DNA of 34,208 nucleotides. Origin: Candidatus Methanofastidiosum methylothiophilum. GTDB taxonomy: Archaea > Methanobacteriota_B > Thermococci > Methanofastidiosales > Methanofastidiosaceae. A program made the position numbers and the translations under genes. The notes beneath the pieces were generated by a model. That model searched no databases, was not told the origin of the DNA, and worked only from the letters and a program-made list of their open reading frames with translations. Positions 8,241-16,190 of the stretch are shown here, in pieces; the stretch's first letter is position 1, and the number at the start of each line of letters is the position of its first letter. Where the stretch lies: assembly GCA_001587575.1 (NCBI GenBank), contig LNJC01000015.1, positions 1 to 34,208 of the forward strand, in the 5' to 3' direction.

Positions 8241-9986
8241 TTACCAATTTCTAAATCTGACTGGTGGCTCGTATAAACCTCCAGACCATTCTACAAGTTC
8301 ACTCATGCTCTTTGCAGCAAGTTTTGATCTTTTAGCATCATTAAATGATAGGTCTAAATCTTCAGGAAGTGCGACGATTCCAGCTTTTCTTAATTTTTTA
8401 GTCTGTGCTTCATCGGCTGCAAGTCCTAGTGGAGTGTAGCCTGCAACAGCTTTTATTGCGTCCATTCTTTCCTTTAATGATTTACATTTGTGGATGTAGG
8501 CTATACCTTCTTCAGTGACTATGTGTGTAATATCGTCACCGTAAATCATGATAGGGGGTATCTCAAACTTTGCCTGTGCTTGTAGTTTGAACGCATCTAA
8601 CTTTTCTATAAATACTGGAGCCATTCCTTCTCCAAATGTTTCTACCATCTGGACAACAAGCTTTCTTCCTCTGTATATTGGTCCAATTAATGATTCTCTC
8701 ATTCCATCTTCTTTTGAAGCCATAAGCCATCCTTTTGAGGGGTGTCTTCTTCCTGGGGCATTGCATGCCATATTTGGAGCTCCACCGAACCCTGGAATTC
8801 TTCCAGCGGTTGCAGCGGCACTGTTACCAAATTGGTCTATCTGAAGAGTTGATCCAAAGAATGCGTCAACTGCATAGTGACCAGCGGCTTGTGACATCAC
8901 TCTGTTTGACCTCATTGTCCCATCTGGACCGATTGGGAATATATCTGGTCTTGCCATAATATATTTTTCCATACCGACTTCACTGCCAAATGGCATGAAG
9001 GATTCTGCCCATCCTGATTCAATTGCTGGTATCATTGTTGGATGTGGGTTTAATGCCCAGTGAGTACAAATCTTTCCTTTAAGTCCCATTTCTTCTCCAA
9101 ATGTTGGAAGTAAAAGTTCAGCTGCTGCGGTGTTAAAACCTATACCGTGGTTTAGTGTTTTAACTTCATATTTAGCGTAGACTCCGACTAAAGCCATCAT
9201 GGCTATGAATATCTGGGATTCTGTGATTAATCTTGGATCTCTTGTGAAAAGAGGTTCAATGTAATATGGTTCTTCAGTGGGTATAATAAAGTCAACCCAT
9301 CCTCCTGGAATATCTACACGAGGTACCTTGTTTAAAACTTGATTTACTTGAACTATTACAATACCTTTTCTAAATTTAGTAGCTTCAATTATTGAATGGG
9401 TTTCTTCTGTATTAAATCCAGTGTAAAGATTTCCTTCCTTGTCTGCAGCATTTGCGGCAACTAAACATACTCTTGGTGTGAGGTCAAGATAAGTCCTTGC
9501 GAACAATTCCATGTATGTGTGGATTGCACCAATTGTGATCTTTCCGCTCATTACCATATTTGCAAGTCTTGTTGCTACAGGGCCTGAATAACAGAAATCG
9601 ACTTTTGAGGCTATACCTTTATCAAAAACGTCTAAGTGCTCAGGTAAAGCAAGTACGGATTGAACCATGTGAATATTATTTACTTTTGAAGGGCTTACTT
9701 TTGCAAAGGCTTTTGCTAAAAAGTTTGCCTGCTTCTGATTGTCTCCTTCAATTGAAACTCTGTCCCCTGGTTTAATGACTGTTTCTAAAAGAGCTACAGC
9801 GTCTGCTGGATCAACAATTTTTGTACCTGATTTAACAAATCTCTTTGCTTCGGAAAGTCTTTTTTGTGTATCTTCTCCTCTTTTGTCCCATCCTTTTTTT
9901 GCTCTCTCTATTCTATCATCTTGGGGTATACCTGACACTTTGCTGGGTGTTTGAAATATATCCCTTAGGTAGTTTACATCTTCCAT
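8241..9986 (-). CDS. mdcA: Acetyl-S-ACP:malonate ACP transferase (malonate decarboxylase alpha subunit)
   Basis: 581 residues from the ATG at 9986; SD AGGTGAT lies 4 nt upstream, so the earlier in-frame GTG (inside the SD) is rejected. MdcA exchanges acetate for malonate on the carrier protein: acetyl-S-ACP + malonate to malonyl-S-ACP + acetate. The family core is clear: [19 protein letters not shown] near residue 390, then [19 protein letters not shown]. These are two-domain CoA-transferase folds; Klebsiella MdcA is about 550 residues, so full length here. The stop lies inside the SD of the biotin carboxylase gene, so the genes are tightly coupled. Confidence 0.93.
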   Translation of the reverse strand: MEDVNYLRDIFQTPSKVSGIPQDDRIERAKKGWDKRGEDTQKRLSEAKRFVKSGTKIVDPADAVALLETVIKPGDRVSIEGDNQKQANFLAKAFAKVSPSKVNNIHMVQSVLALPEHLDVFDKGIASKVDFCYSGPVATRLANMVMSGKITIGAIHTYMELFARTYLDLTPRVCLVAANAADKEGNLYTGFNTEETHSIIEATKFRKGIVIVQVNQVLNKVPRVDIPGGWVDFIIPTEEPYYIEPLFTRDPRLITESQIFIAMMALVGVYAKYEVKTLNHGIGFNTAAAELLLPTFGEEMGLKGKICTHWALNPHPTMIPAIESGWAESFMPFGSEVGMEKYIMARPDIFPIGPDGTMRSNRVMSQAAGHYAVDAFFGSTLQIDQFGNSAAATAGRIPGFGGAPNMACNAPGRRHPSKGWLMASKEDGMRESLIGPIYRGRKLVVQMVETFGEGMAPVFIEKLDAFKLQAQAKFEIPPIMIYGDDITHIVTEEGIAYIHKCKSLKERMDAIKAVAGYTPLGLAADEAQTKKLRKAGIVALPEDLDLSFNDAKRSKLAAKSMSELVEWSGGLYEPPVRFRNW

Positions 9987-10015
9987 AAGTATCACCTTAA
10001 TAGGGAGTACCCAGC

Positions 10016-10501
10016 TTAGAGAGGCTCGAGAAGCATTAGTACCTGTCCGACTTTGACAAGAGTTTCATTTGTTACTTTAATTTCTGCAATTCTTGCTTTT
10101 CTTGGTGCTGTTACTTCATTAAACATTTTCATAGCTTCGACAAGTGCTACAACTTGTCCTGCTTCAACTATATCCCCTTCCTTTGGAAGTGGTTTCTTAT
10201 CAATTGTAGTTCCTGGGAATACGTAGGATACTCCTGGTGTTGGTGCTGTAAGTTCAATCATGTTTGAAGATGCAGCTGCCTTGGGTGCTTCTTTTGCAAC
10301 AGGTGCTGACGTTTCTTCAACAGATGCAGCAGACGTCATTGCTGCAGGTATAGAAATTTGAGGTTGAGTGATATGAGCGGCAGCGCCACCGCCGGCAACA
10401 ACAGTTCTAATCTCAACGGAATCCTTTCTGACTACCAACTCTGCAATATTATTTTTTTTACAAGCTTCAAGAATTGATATTAAAGACTCTAAATTCAACA
10501 T
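10016..10501 (-). CDS. Biotin carboxyl carrier protein (AccB-like)
   Basis: 161 residues. N-terminal about 35 residues form the AccB-type helix-strand segment, residues 36-80 an Ala/Pro/Thr-rich flexible linker, and residues 82-161 the biotinyl domain with EAMKM (biotinylated Lys125) and the downstream FNEVTAP turn. The plan is that of bacterial acetyl-CoA carboxylase AccB (about 156 aa), with residues 88-103 making up the thumb-like region (PGVSYVFPGTTIDKKP). It is the first gene of the operon, with SD GGAGG 6 nt upstream. It is the natural partner of the carboxylase at 6868. In Malonomonas the biotin protein is MadF, so an equivalent role with MdcD/MdcE is plausible but unproven. Confidence 0.93.
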   Translation of the reverse strand: MLNLESLISILEACKKNNIAELVVRKDSVEIRTVVAGGGAAAHITQPQISIPAAMTSAASVEETSAPVAKEAPKAAASSNMIELTAPTPGVSYVFPGTTIDKKPLPKEGDIVEAGQVVALVEAMKMFNEVTAPRKARIAEIKVTNETLVKVGQVLMLLEPL

Positions 10502-10586
10502 TTATTTTCCTCCAAAATTATTTCTCTTACCTCTAAAGGGTAGTTGTTTTAAGAGATTAAAAATTCCTTTAAAAATCTTTTGTTTG

Positions 10587-10608
10587 TTTTCAGTGCAAAC
10601 TGCAAAAA
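10587..10608. repeat. Second inverted repeat in the malonate operon leader region
   Basis: TTTT-CAGT-GCAAA-CTG-CAAAA arrangement, an imperfect inverted repeat sharing the TTTTGCA/TGCAAAA ends with the repeat at 10651-10670. It may be a second binding site for the same factor or a leader hairpin. Confidence 0.3.
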
Positions 10609-10640
10609 ATAACATTAAAATAAATAAAAAATAATATTCT

Positions 10641-10649
10641 AAATATATG
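10641..10649 (-). promoter_or_regulatory. Candidate TATA box of the malonate operon
   Basis: On the minus strand CATATATTT lies in the 203-bp gap upstream of the biotin carrier gene. Predicted transcription start would be about 25 nt downstream, giving a leader of roughly 110 nt. A second AT-rich candidate (TTTTTAAAGG, near 10562-10575) would give a short leader. Neither is certain. Confidence 0.35.
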
Positions 10650-10650
10650 A

Positions 10651-10670
10651 TTTTGCAATTTATTGCCAAA
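10651..10670. repeat. Inverted repeat next to the malonate operon TATA box
   Basis: TTTTGCAATTTATTGCCAAA: arms with one mismatch, touching the candidate TATA box on its upstream side. Possible operator site for a regulator of the malonate genes. Confidence 0.4.
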
Positions 10671-10704
10671 TTCACTCTATGATTTCTAATTTTAGGCCTA
10701 AATA

Positions 10705-11571
10705 TTATGTCATTTTTATGAATTGATATGTCATCATTTTGTATAATAGCTTACTTGCAACAAACTCTGAAACAGCTGAAGATTCTTGTGGTGCTACTTC
10801 GACTATGTCGACTCCAATTACATTTCTATTGAAAAAAACTTCTTTTAGGAACTCACAAGCAAGATACCAAGATAGGCCCCCAGGTTCTGGTGTTCCTGTT
10901 CCTGGGATAATTGAAGGATCAAAAGCATCGATATCGAAAGTTACGTAGACATTGTCTGATAGTTTTTCAATTGCCCTGTTAAACCAGCTTTTATTGTCAT
11001 GAATATCCTTTGCAAAAAATATATTGTAGTTTCCATTTTTTATTTTATCGTGTTCCTCTTCAGAGAAGCTTCTTATTCCGACCTGGACTATTGGAGCTTC
11101 TTCTTCTATCCTAGACATTACAGATGCATGGCTATACTTGTCTCCAAGGTATGCATCCCTTAAATCCAAATGCGCGTCAAACTGTAGAACAGAGATATCT
11201 TTGTATTTTCTTTTGGCTGCTTTTACTGGGGCTTGAGAAACTGAATGTTCTCCGCCCAAAACACAAAGAAATTTTTTATCATTTAATATTTTGAAGGATT
11301 CTTCTTCAATTTCATGCATTACTTTTTCCATAGATTGATTGCAATTAATTTCGTTTTTTGTGTGAATTCCTAATGTGCAAGGAGAAACAAAAAACTCTTC
11401 ATCAAAAAGCTCCATATTTTGACTAGCATTGATAATTGCTTTTGGCCCTAATGATGTGCCTCCTTTGTAGGAAACTGTTTTCTCTAAAGGTACTGGCAAA
11501 ACAACAAAATAAGAATTCTCATAATTTGAGAAGATCTCTTCAAGTCCGCCATAGTTGTCTGGTACTTCCAT
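10705..11571 (-). CDS. speB: Agmatinase (ureohydrolase family)
   Basis: 288 residues. Family reaction: agmatine + water to putrescine + urea, using two manganese ions. All metal ligand motifs are visible: GGEHSVS near residue 105, FDAHLDLRDAY near 130, SHASVM near 147, and TFDIDAFDPSIIPGTGTPEP near 215. Length is typical. The start is 2 nt after the stop of the flavodoxin gene, so they are co-transcribed. Agmatinase rather than arginase is chosen from the PGTGTPEPGG context and because archaea usually make polyamines from agmatine; substrate is still family inference. Confidence 0.9.
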   Translation of the reverse strand: MEVPDNYGGLEEIFSNYENSYFVVLPVPLEKTVSYKGGTSLGPKAIINASQNMELFDEEFFVSPCTLGIHTKNEINCNQSMEKVMHEIEEESFKILNDKKFLCVLGGEHSVSQAPVKAAKRKYKDISVLQFDAHLDLRDAYLGDKYSHASVMSRIEEEAPIVQVGIRSFSEEEHDKIKNGNYNIFFAKDIHDNKSWFNRAIEKLSDNVYVTFDIDAFDPSIIPGTGTPEPGGLSWYLACEFLKEVFFNRNVIGVDIVEVAPQESSAVSEFVASKLLYKMMTYQFIKMT

Positions 11572-11573
11572 AT

Positions 11574-12065
11574 TTAATCAACTATATCAAAGCCTTTAAG
11601 AATTTTTAAAGTATCGGCGAATTTTCGTGCATAAATCCTGCATTGTTTTTCAGCTCTTTCGTCGGGTGCACCTATTGAAACTGGGCCAAAGTGATCTGCA
11701 TTGTGTACGCCAACCACAACCATTCCGTGAATCAACATTGCCTTTAAAATTGAAAGAAGCGTAGTTTCATTACCTCCTCCAATATATGCGCTAGAGGTAA
11801 AAGCTCCTCCAAGTTTTCCAGATAGTTCTCCATGGTATTTTACACTTCTATCTATTAAGTCCTTCATTTCTGCGGCCATGCCTCCATAGTAAGTGGGGGA
11901 ACCTAGTATGATCCCGTCATAATCCAATAAATAATCTGGTGAAGTTTCAAGTGCATCCCTGACCTCAACGTCTATTTTTTCACCTCTCAAGGCCCCTGCC
12001 AACATATTTGCCATTTCTCTAGTATTCCCAGATTTTGTATAATATACTATTAATACAGAAACCAT
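11574..12065 (-). CDS. Flavodoxin-like / WrbA-type FMN protein
   Basis: 163 residues from the ATG at 12065, which follows the stop of the upstream 48-aa gene by 1 nt; an in-frame ATG three codons earlier (12074) overlaps that gene. The FMN phosphate loop YTKSGNTREMA is near the N-terminus, and GSPTYYGGMAAEMKDLIDR near residue 60 and FTSSAYIGGGNETT near residue 90 are typical of NAD(P)H:quinone oxidoreductase WrbA-like flavodoxins. It probably shuttles electrons in the cytoplasm. Why it is coupled to agmatinase is not evident. Confidence 0.88.
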   Translation of the reverse strand: MVSVLIVYYTKSGNTREMANMLAGALRGEKIDVEVRDALETSPDYLLDYDGIILGSPTYYGGMAAEMKDLIDRSVKYHGELSGKLGGAFTSSAYIGGGNETTLLSILKAMLIHGMVVVGVHNADHFGPVSIGAPDERAEKQCRIYARKFADTLKILKGFDIVD

Positions 12066-12066
12066 T

Positions 12067-12213
12067 TTAATCATCTATTTCAATTTTTATTTTTCCTTTT
12101 TCATAACCTCTAAGGGAAGATACCATACCTTTTACAGTATTTTTTATGACCTCTTCCACGAAAGGATTCAATTCAATTTCTTTTCCATTTATACTAACTT
12201 CAACTTTCGACAT
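12067..12213 (-). CDS. Conserved-looking 48-residue protein
   Basis: 48 residues, MSKVEVSINGKEIELN onward, starting at the ATG at 12213 because GGCGGGG lies 6 nt upstream; an ATG two codons earlier is possible. Pattern is strand-turn-strand (VEVSINGKEIEL), a central helix (NPFVEEVIKNTVKGMVSSL) and a final strand (GKIKIEID), suggesting a small compact alpha/beta fold. Its stop sits 1 nt before the flavodoxin start, so it is first in a three-gene operon with flavodoxin and agmatinase. No function known to me. A TATA-like ATTTATAAAT lies about 30 nt upstream. Confidence 0.75.
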   Translation of the reverse strand: MSKVEVSINGKEIELNPFVEEVIKNTVKGMVSSLRGYEKGKIKIEIDD

Positions 12214-12243
12214 TTTCATCCCCGCCTATATTAGTCTTATTTA

Positions 12244-12251
12244 TTTATAAA
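12244..12251 (-). promoter_or_regulatory. TATA box for the 48-aa protein/flavodoxin/agmatinase operon
   Basis: Minus-strand ATTTATAA-type element some 30 nt before the ATG at 12213, in the divergent gap shared with the gene at 12364. Confidence 0.45.
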
Positions 12252-12322
12252 TATCTCTATTTTTAAGATCAAATACTATTAATTAGAAAAATTGATCTCA
12301 AAGTAATTGTATGATTGATAAA

Positions 12323-12335
12323 TTTTATATATATT
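12323..12335 (+). promoter_or_regulatory. TATA box for the gene at 12364
   Basis: TTTTATATATATT about 35 nt before the TTG start at 12364; a good archaeal TATA match. Confidence 0.5.
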
Positions 12336-12363
12336 AAAACCAATAAATGTATTTGGAGATAGT

Positions 12364-12588
12364 TTGGTTACAGAAAAAATCCTTGAGAGGGCAAAGCAGC
12401 ACCAAAAAAGGAATTATTTTGTTAGAGATATTTTTATTTCTAGAGAAGAAGTAGATAATCTTCGGCATGTTAGTCTGCCTTCTGGAGTCCATTTAGATAT
12501 TAAAAAGTTAAAACAAGGTTTTGTTGCACGCTTTTCTGGCGAAACAGAAAAAGTAATAATGGTTGTAAAAACTCTCTTTGACGATTAA
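12364..12588 (+). CDS. Small hypothetical basic protein
   Basis: 74 residues with a TTG start; GGAGAT at 12355-12360 is the SD and no ATG is in frame nearby. Sequence is soluble, basic in the first half (AKQHQKRNYFVRD), with a hydrophobic final strand (KVIMVVKTLF). The pattern FISREEVDNLRHVSLPSG and the following strands suggest a compact alpha/beta fold. No family recognised. Its stop lies 1 nt from the endonuclease Q stop on the other strand. Confidence 0.65.
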   Translation: MVTEKILERAKQHQKRNYFVRDIFISREEVDNLRHVSLPSGVHLDIKKLKQGFVARFSGETEKVIMVVKTLFDD

Positions 12589-12589
12589 A

Positions 12590-13786
12590 TTATAAAAATC
12601 CATCCAAACTAGATTGATTTTTGTCTTTTTTAATCAAATGTACTTTGCCATACATTCCCCCGCCGCCAGGTTCAATGTAAATATTCCCTTCCCTAAAATC
12701 AACTATTGCTTGGGCTACTTTTTCACCTGCTACTTTTTCAATTTCTTCTCTTGGAGTAACAATTAGAACATTGATTTCATTTTTGAAGGATTGAACTAAT
12801 AGTTTCCACATATCCTGGACTTTTTTTGCATTTACTGATGAAAGTCCAATCGACTGAACTAAAATTTCTGCTAAGGGGATGGTTTTGATGTACTTAGGCC
12901 TGTGAGGGGGGTGAGTAACTTCTTGATCACAAAGCTCTTTTACCCTTTCAACGACGCCTTTTTTTATCAATCCTCCACATGAACACCTATTTTTTGTTTC
13001 AATTGCTTTTTCCATAGAATATTTCTTATAGCATCTAGTGCATGCAGTCATGTGATATTTACCAAGGTCAGGATCAATTCCTACATTTAAAACGAACTCA
13101 TTTCCCCCACGTCTTTTTATGGCTTTGACTATTTCATCATAATTATTATCTTTGACCTTCAATCTATTAAACTCTCTACCTATCCTATGTGGCCATGGTG
13201 AATGGGCATCTGAATTAGTCATAAATGTTACATCTTTCAATTCGGATATACAATCTGCCATATTAGTATCAGCAGAAAGGCCAAGTTCAAGAAAAGGAAT
13301 GTTTTTAGTTTTGTAGCAATCTTCAAGACTATCATATTCTTTGTACATTGAAGTCCATGGAGTAAAGGCATGAGAGGGCCCTATTAACCCATCTAATCCT
13401 GTGACAATATCCAGCAATTCATCTCCACATAAATTGATGTTGCATCTGCCATCGGTGTCTAGATTTGGAGATTTATCTTTTATTTTATAACGAAACTCTT
13501 CAACGGCTGAAAGAGATGGAAATATGATTACATGGTGGACTCTTCTTTGATCTTCAACTTCAGTAGTCAGAATAAATCTTATTCCACTTTTATGTTCAAA
13601 TGTTCCTTCGTCTATTTTGTTGACTGATGAAACAAAGTGATCAAGCCAGTGCTTATTTAGACAGTCACCAGACCCTATTGTGTTTAGACCTTTAAATTTT
13701 GATTGTTCAGCTATAACTGGTATCTCCATGTTACCAGAAGTTCCCCCAGAATACATTGAATGAATGTGAAAATCAACATTAATCAT
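12590..13786 (-). CDS. Endonuclease Q (PHP-family DNA repair nuclease)
   Basis: 398 residues. EndoQ nicks DNA 5' of deaminated bases (uracil, hypoxanthine, xanthine) and abasic sites. The PHP metal motifs are visible: DFHIHS at residues 5-10, GSGD near 38, SHAFTPW near 138, SDAHSPWPHRIG near 193. A zinc-binding module follows (CTRC and CSCGG, residues about 250-275), then a helical DNA-binding domain (LAEILVQSIGLSSVNAKKV). The very end, QSSLDGFL (391-398), is a PCNA-interacting (PIP) box. Length fits the archaeal family (about 400-425). It is divergently oriented from thioredoxin reductase with a shared promoter region. Confidence 0.85.
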   Translation of the reverse strand: MINVDFHIHSMYSGGTSGNMEIPVIAEQSKFKGLNTIGSGDCLNKHWLDHFVSSVNKIDEGTFEHKSGIRFILTTEVEDQRRVHHVIIFPSLSAVEEFRYKIKDKSPNLDTDGRCNINLCGDELLDIVTGLDGLIGPSHAFTPWTSMYKEYDSLEDCYKTKNIPFLELGLSADTNMADCISELKDVTFMTNSDAHSPWPHRIGREFNRLKVKDNNYDEIVKAIKRRGGNEFVLNVGIDPDLGKYHMTACTRCYKKYSMEKAIETKNRCSCGGLIKKGVVERVKELCDQEVTHPPHRPKYIKTIPLAEILVQSIGLSSVNAKKVQDMWKLLVQSFKNEINVLIVTPREEIEKVAGEKVAQAIVDFREGNIYIEPGGGGMYGKVHLIKKDKNQSSLDGFL

Positions 13787-13848
13787 AAATTAATTACAAT
13801 AATTAGTCTTATAACTTTTATTTATGTGGGTTATATATCACAGATAGG

Positions 13849-13855
13849 TTTAAAA
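13849..13855 (+). promoter_or_regulatory. BRE/TATA box of the thioredoxin reductase operon
   Basis: AGG followed by TTTAAAA (13849-13855) sits about 27 nt before the ATG at 13879, the spacing expected for a leaderless transcript. No SD is present before this ATG, which agrees. Confidence 0.55.
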
Positions 13856-13878
13856 GAATGCCCAAATCTTAGATTTAT

Positions 13879-14808
13879 ATGGACGTTTTTGATGTTGCTA
13901 TTCTTGGAGGGGGTCCCGCCGGTATTTCTGCTGGAATATATGCGGCAAGGTTTAAGTTAAATGCTGTGATTATAACTAATTCATTAGGGGGAACTGCACA
14001 GACAGCACATCTTATAGAAAATTATCCAGGATATGGAGTTATATCTGGATTTGAATTGATGCAGAAATTTAAAGATCATCTGAAAAGTTTTGAAGTTCCA
14101 GTAATAGAAAAACATGTTTATTCTGCAAGTAAAGAAAATGATTTTTTTAAGATTAAATTAATTGATCAAGAAGTTAAAGCTAGATACATCCTTATTGCAA
14201 CGGGAACTAAAAGAAGAAAATTGGGAGTCCCTGGAGAAGCACAGTTTTATGGAAAGGGAGTAAGTTATTGTGTTACGTGCGATGCATTTTTTTACAGGGA
14301 CAAAACTGTAGCTGTTGTGGGGGGAAGTGATGCAGCAAATATGGCAGCAATACTGCTTGCTTCAATGGCGAAAAAAGTTTATGTCATTTATAGAAAAGAA
14401 AAATTAAGGGGGGAGTTAGTCTGGATTGAAAGAGTAATAACTAACCCTAAGATTGAAGTTTTGTATAATTCTAATGTTATAGAAATCAAAGGTAAGGATT
14501 TTGTTGAGGGTGTAAAGCTAGAAGACGGAAGAGAAATCTCCGTAGATGGAGTATTTGTTGAGATTGGTTCAATACCGGAATGTTGTTGTGCTAATGATCT
14601 CGGAATTGAAATTAATCAAAAAGGTTACATGCAAGTAGATTCTTCGCAGAAAACAAATATCGACAGAGTCTACGCAGCTGGAGATGTAACTTCTGGATCC
14701 AATGGATTTCAGCAGATTGTTACTGCTGCAAGTGAGGGCGTAATTGCTATAAAAAGCATTTTTGATGATATGGAAAAATCAAAGGTGACGTTATGGAAAA
14801 AAGAATAA
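13879..14808 (+). CDS. trxB: Thioredoxin reductase
   Basis: 309 residues. A flavoprotein passing electrons from a nicotinamide nucleotide through FAD and a redox disulfide to a thioredoxin. FAD-binding GGGPAG at 10-15, active-site CVTC at 131-134, nucleotide-binding GGSDAA near 148 with a basic YRKEKLR segment, and the C-terminal FAD motif AAGDVTSG. The usual HRR pattern for the NADPH phosphate is altered to YRK, so cofactor preference is uncertain. First gene of a run of thioredoxin-fold genes and overlapping the next one by 16 nt, implying its partner may be made from this locus. It is cytoplasmic while the next products are predicted outside. Confidence 0.93.
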   Translation: MDVFDVAILGGGPAGISAGIYAARFKLNAVIITNSLGGTAQTAHLIENYPGYGVISGFELMQKFKDHLKSFEVPVIEKHVYSASKENDFFKIKLIDQEVKARYILIATGTKRRKLGVPGEAQFYGKGVSYCVTCDAFFYRDKTVAVVGGSDAANMAAILLASMAKKVYVIYRKEKLRGELVWIERVITNPKIEVLYNSNVIEIKGKDFVEGVKLEDGREISVDGVFVEIGSIPECCCANDLGIEINQKGYMQVDSSQKTNIDRVYAAGDVTSGSNGFQQIVTAASEGVIAIKSIFDDMEKSKVTLWKKE

Positions 14809-15515
14809 AGTTTGGTATAATTTGTTTAATGCTAATAGGTACTTTATTAATGGCAGGGTGTAATGAATCTAATCCCGATAAAATACTTTCTGAATCTGAT
14901 AAAACTGAAATAAAGAAAATTCTATCTAACATGGATGGAAGAGTTGATATACTATTATTTACTTCACAGTCAGGATGTTTTAGTTGCTCAAAGACTGAAA
15001 CGCTGATGAAAGAGCTTGATGGACTTTCTGATAAAGTAGCCCTTAAAACTTATGACACTGAAAAAAATAAAGATATGGCTACGAAATATAATATTGAGTT
15101 AGTTCCAGCTATAGTTGTAGTTGGAAAAGAAGACTATGGCATCAAACATTATGGATTTCCGGGGGGAAAGGAATTCAATCCTTTAATTGAAGCTGTAATA
15201 GATTCATCGAGATCAAGGCCAAGGGCGCCTGAGGAAATAGAGAGAAAAATAAAAAGTATAACTAATCCCGTTGAAGTAAAGATATTTGTTACTCCAACGT
15301 GCCCATATTGCCCAGATATGGTAAGAGTTGCAAATGCTTATGCGATTGTTTCAGACAAAGTATCCACGGTCACAATAATGTCCAACGAATTCGAAGATTA
15401 TAGCAAAAAATATAAAATATCTGCAGTTCCAACAACAATTATTAATGATACATTTAAGAAGGAAGGAAAGATTGAAATTGAAGAATTTATAAATTATCTT
15501 GTAGTATCTTCATAG
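14793..15515 (+). CDS. Lipoprotein with two thioredoxin-like domains (PDO-like)
   Basis: 240 residues. Lipoprotein signal ending LLMAGC (Cys23), so anchored to the outer face of the membrane. Two thioredoxin/glutaredoxin-like units follow: the first with CFSC (62-65) and a cis-Pro site at 104-105, the second with CPYC (170-173) and cis-Pro in AVPTT near 213. The double fold with CPYC in the second unit is the plan of archaeal protein disulfide oxidoreductases, which are normally cytoplasmic; a lipoprotein version is unusual. Overlaps trxB by 16 nt, so translationally coupled. Probably handles disulfides of exported proteins; direction (oxidising or reducing) is not known. Confidence 0.88.
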   Translation: MEKRIKFGIICLMLIGTLLMAGCNESNPDKILSESDKTEIKKILSNMDGRVDILLFTSQSGCFSCSKTETLMKELDGLSDKVALKTYDTEKNKDMATKYNIELVPAIVVVGKEDYGIKHYGFPGGKEFNPLIEAVIDSSRSRPRAPEEIERKIKSITNPVEVKIFVTPTCPYCPDMVRVANAYAIVSDKVSTVTIMSNEFEDYSKKYKISAVPTTIINDTFKKEGKIEIEEFINYLVVSS

Positions 15516-15520
15516 GAGGA

Positions 15521-16165
15521 ATGATTAAACTGAAAAAATTATTAGTTATTATTATAGGGGCCATTATATTGTTCGCAGGCTGTACTTCACAGCCAAATAC
15601 AAACACGAACAATAATACGAATAATCAGAATAATGGAACTCAAACTAGGACTCTATATGAGCAGATAGAAGCGGAGGCAATTTGTCCATGTAGCACACTA
15701 TTTAATCTTAAAGACTGTAAGAAATACTTCTCAGATTGTCAGTACACACCAATAATTGATGCCACTATACAGAATATGATCTCCGAGGGTAAAACAAAAG
15801 ATGAGATATTAAAAGCTGTTGATCAATACAATATCGGCATAATTGAAGGAAAGTTAAATGATTTCAGAAAATCTCAGAACGAAAATCGTGTAATAGTACT
15901 TTACTTTAAATCCACTCTATGTGAAATATGTCATGAGAAAGAGCCAGTCTTAAATGAGATAAAGGAAAAATACAAGGGAAAAGTCGACATTTACGAATTT
16001 GATAGAATTAATGACGGAGTGCTATTCGACTACTTTGTTGTTGACAGGATCCCAAGTATAATATTCTTCGATGGAAAGACAAGACTAAATGAGGTTCCGT
16101 TTAATAATATCAGTGTTGATGGTATAAGTTCATTACTAGATTTTACCTTAGATAAAAAGAAATGA
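15521..16165 (+). CDS. Lipoprotein: CcmH-like segment fused to a thioredoxin-like domain
   Basis: 214 residues. Lipobox FAGC (Cys21), then an Asn/Thr-rich linker (24-42). Residues about 48-100 carry four cysteines (55, 57, 66, 73) and a helical stretch NMISEGKTKDEILKAV that matches the CcmH pattern (emi..GkskdeEI) of cytochrome c maturation; the CcmH CxxC is replaced by CPC plus later cysteines. Residues 120-210 form a thioredoxin-like domain with CEIC (134-137) and cis-Pro in RIPS near 178. The SD GGAGGA is immediately before the ATG, closer than usual, so the start may be a few codons later. Presumed extracytoplasmic thiol redox protein. No cytochrome c or haem lyase gene is near. Confidence 0.82.
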   Translation: MIKLKKLLVIIIGAIILFAGCTSQPNTNTNNNTNNQNNGTQTRTLYEQIEAEAICPCSTLFNLKDCKKYFSDCQYTPIIDATIQNMISEGKTKDEILKAVDQYNIGIIEGKLNDFRKSQNENRVIVLYFKSTLCEICHEKEPVLNEIKEKYKGKVDIYEFDRINDGVLFDYFVVDRIPSIIFFDGKTRLNEVPFNNISVDGISSLLDFTLDKKK

Positions 16166-16190
16166 GCAACAATGGCTAATACCCAAATAC

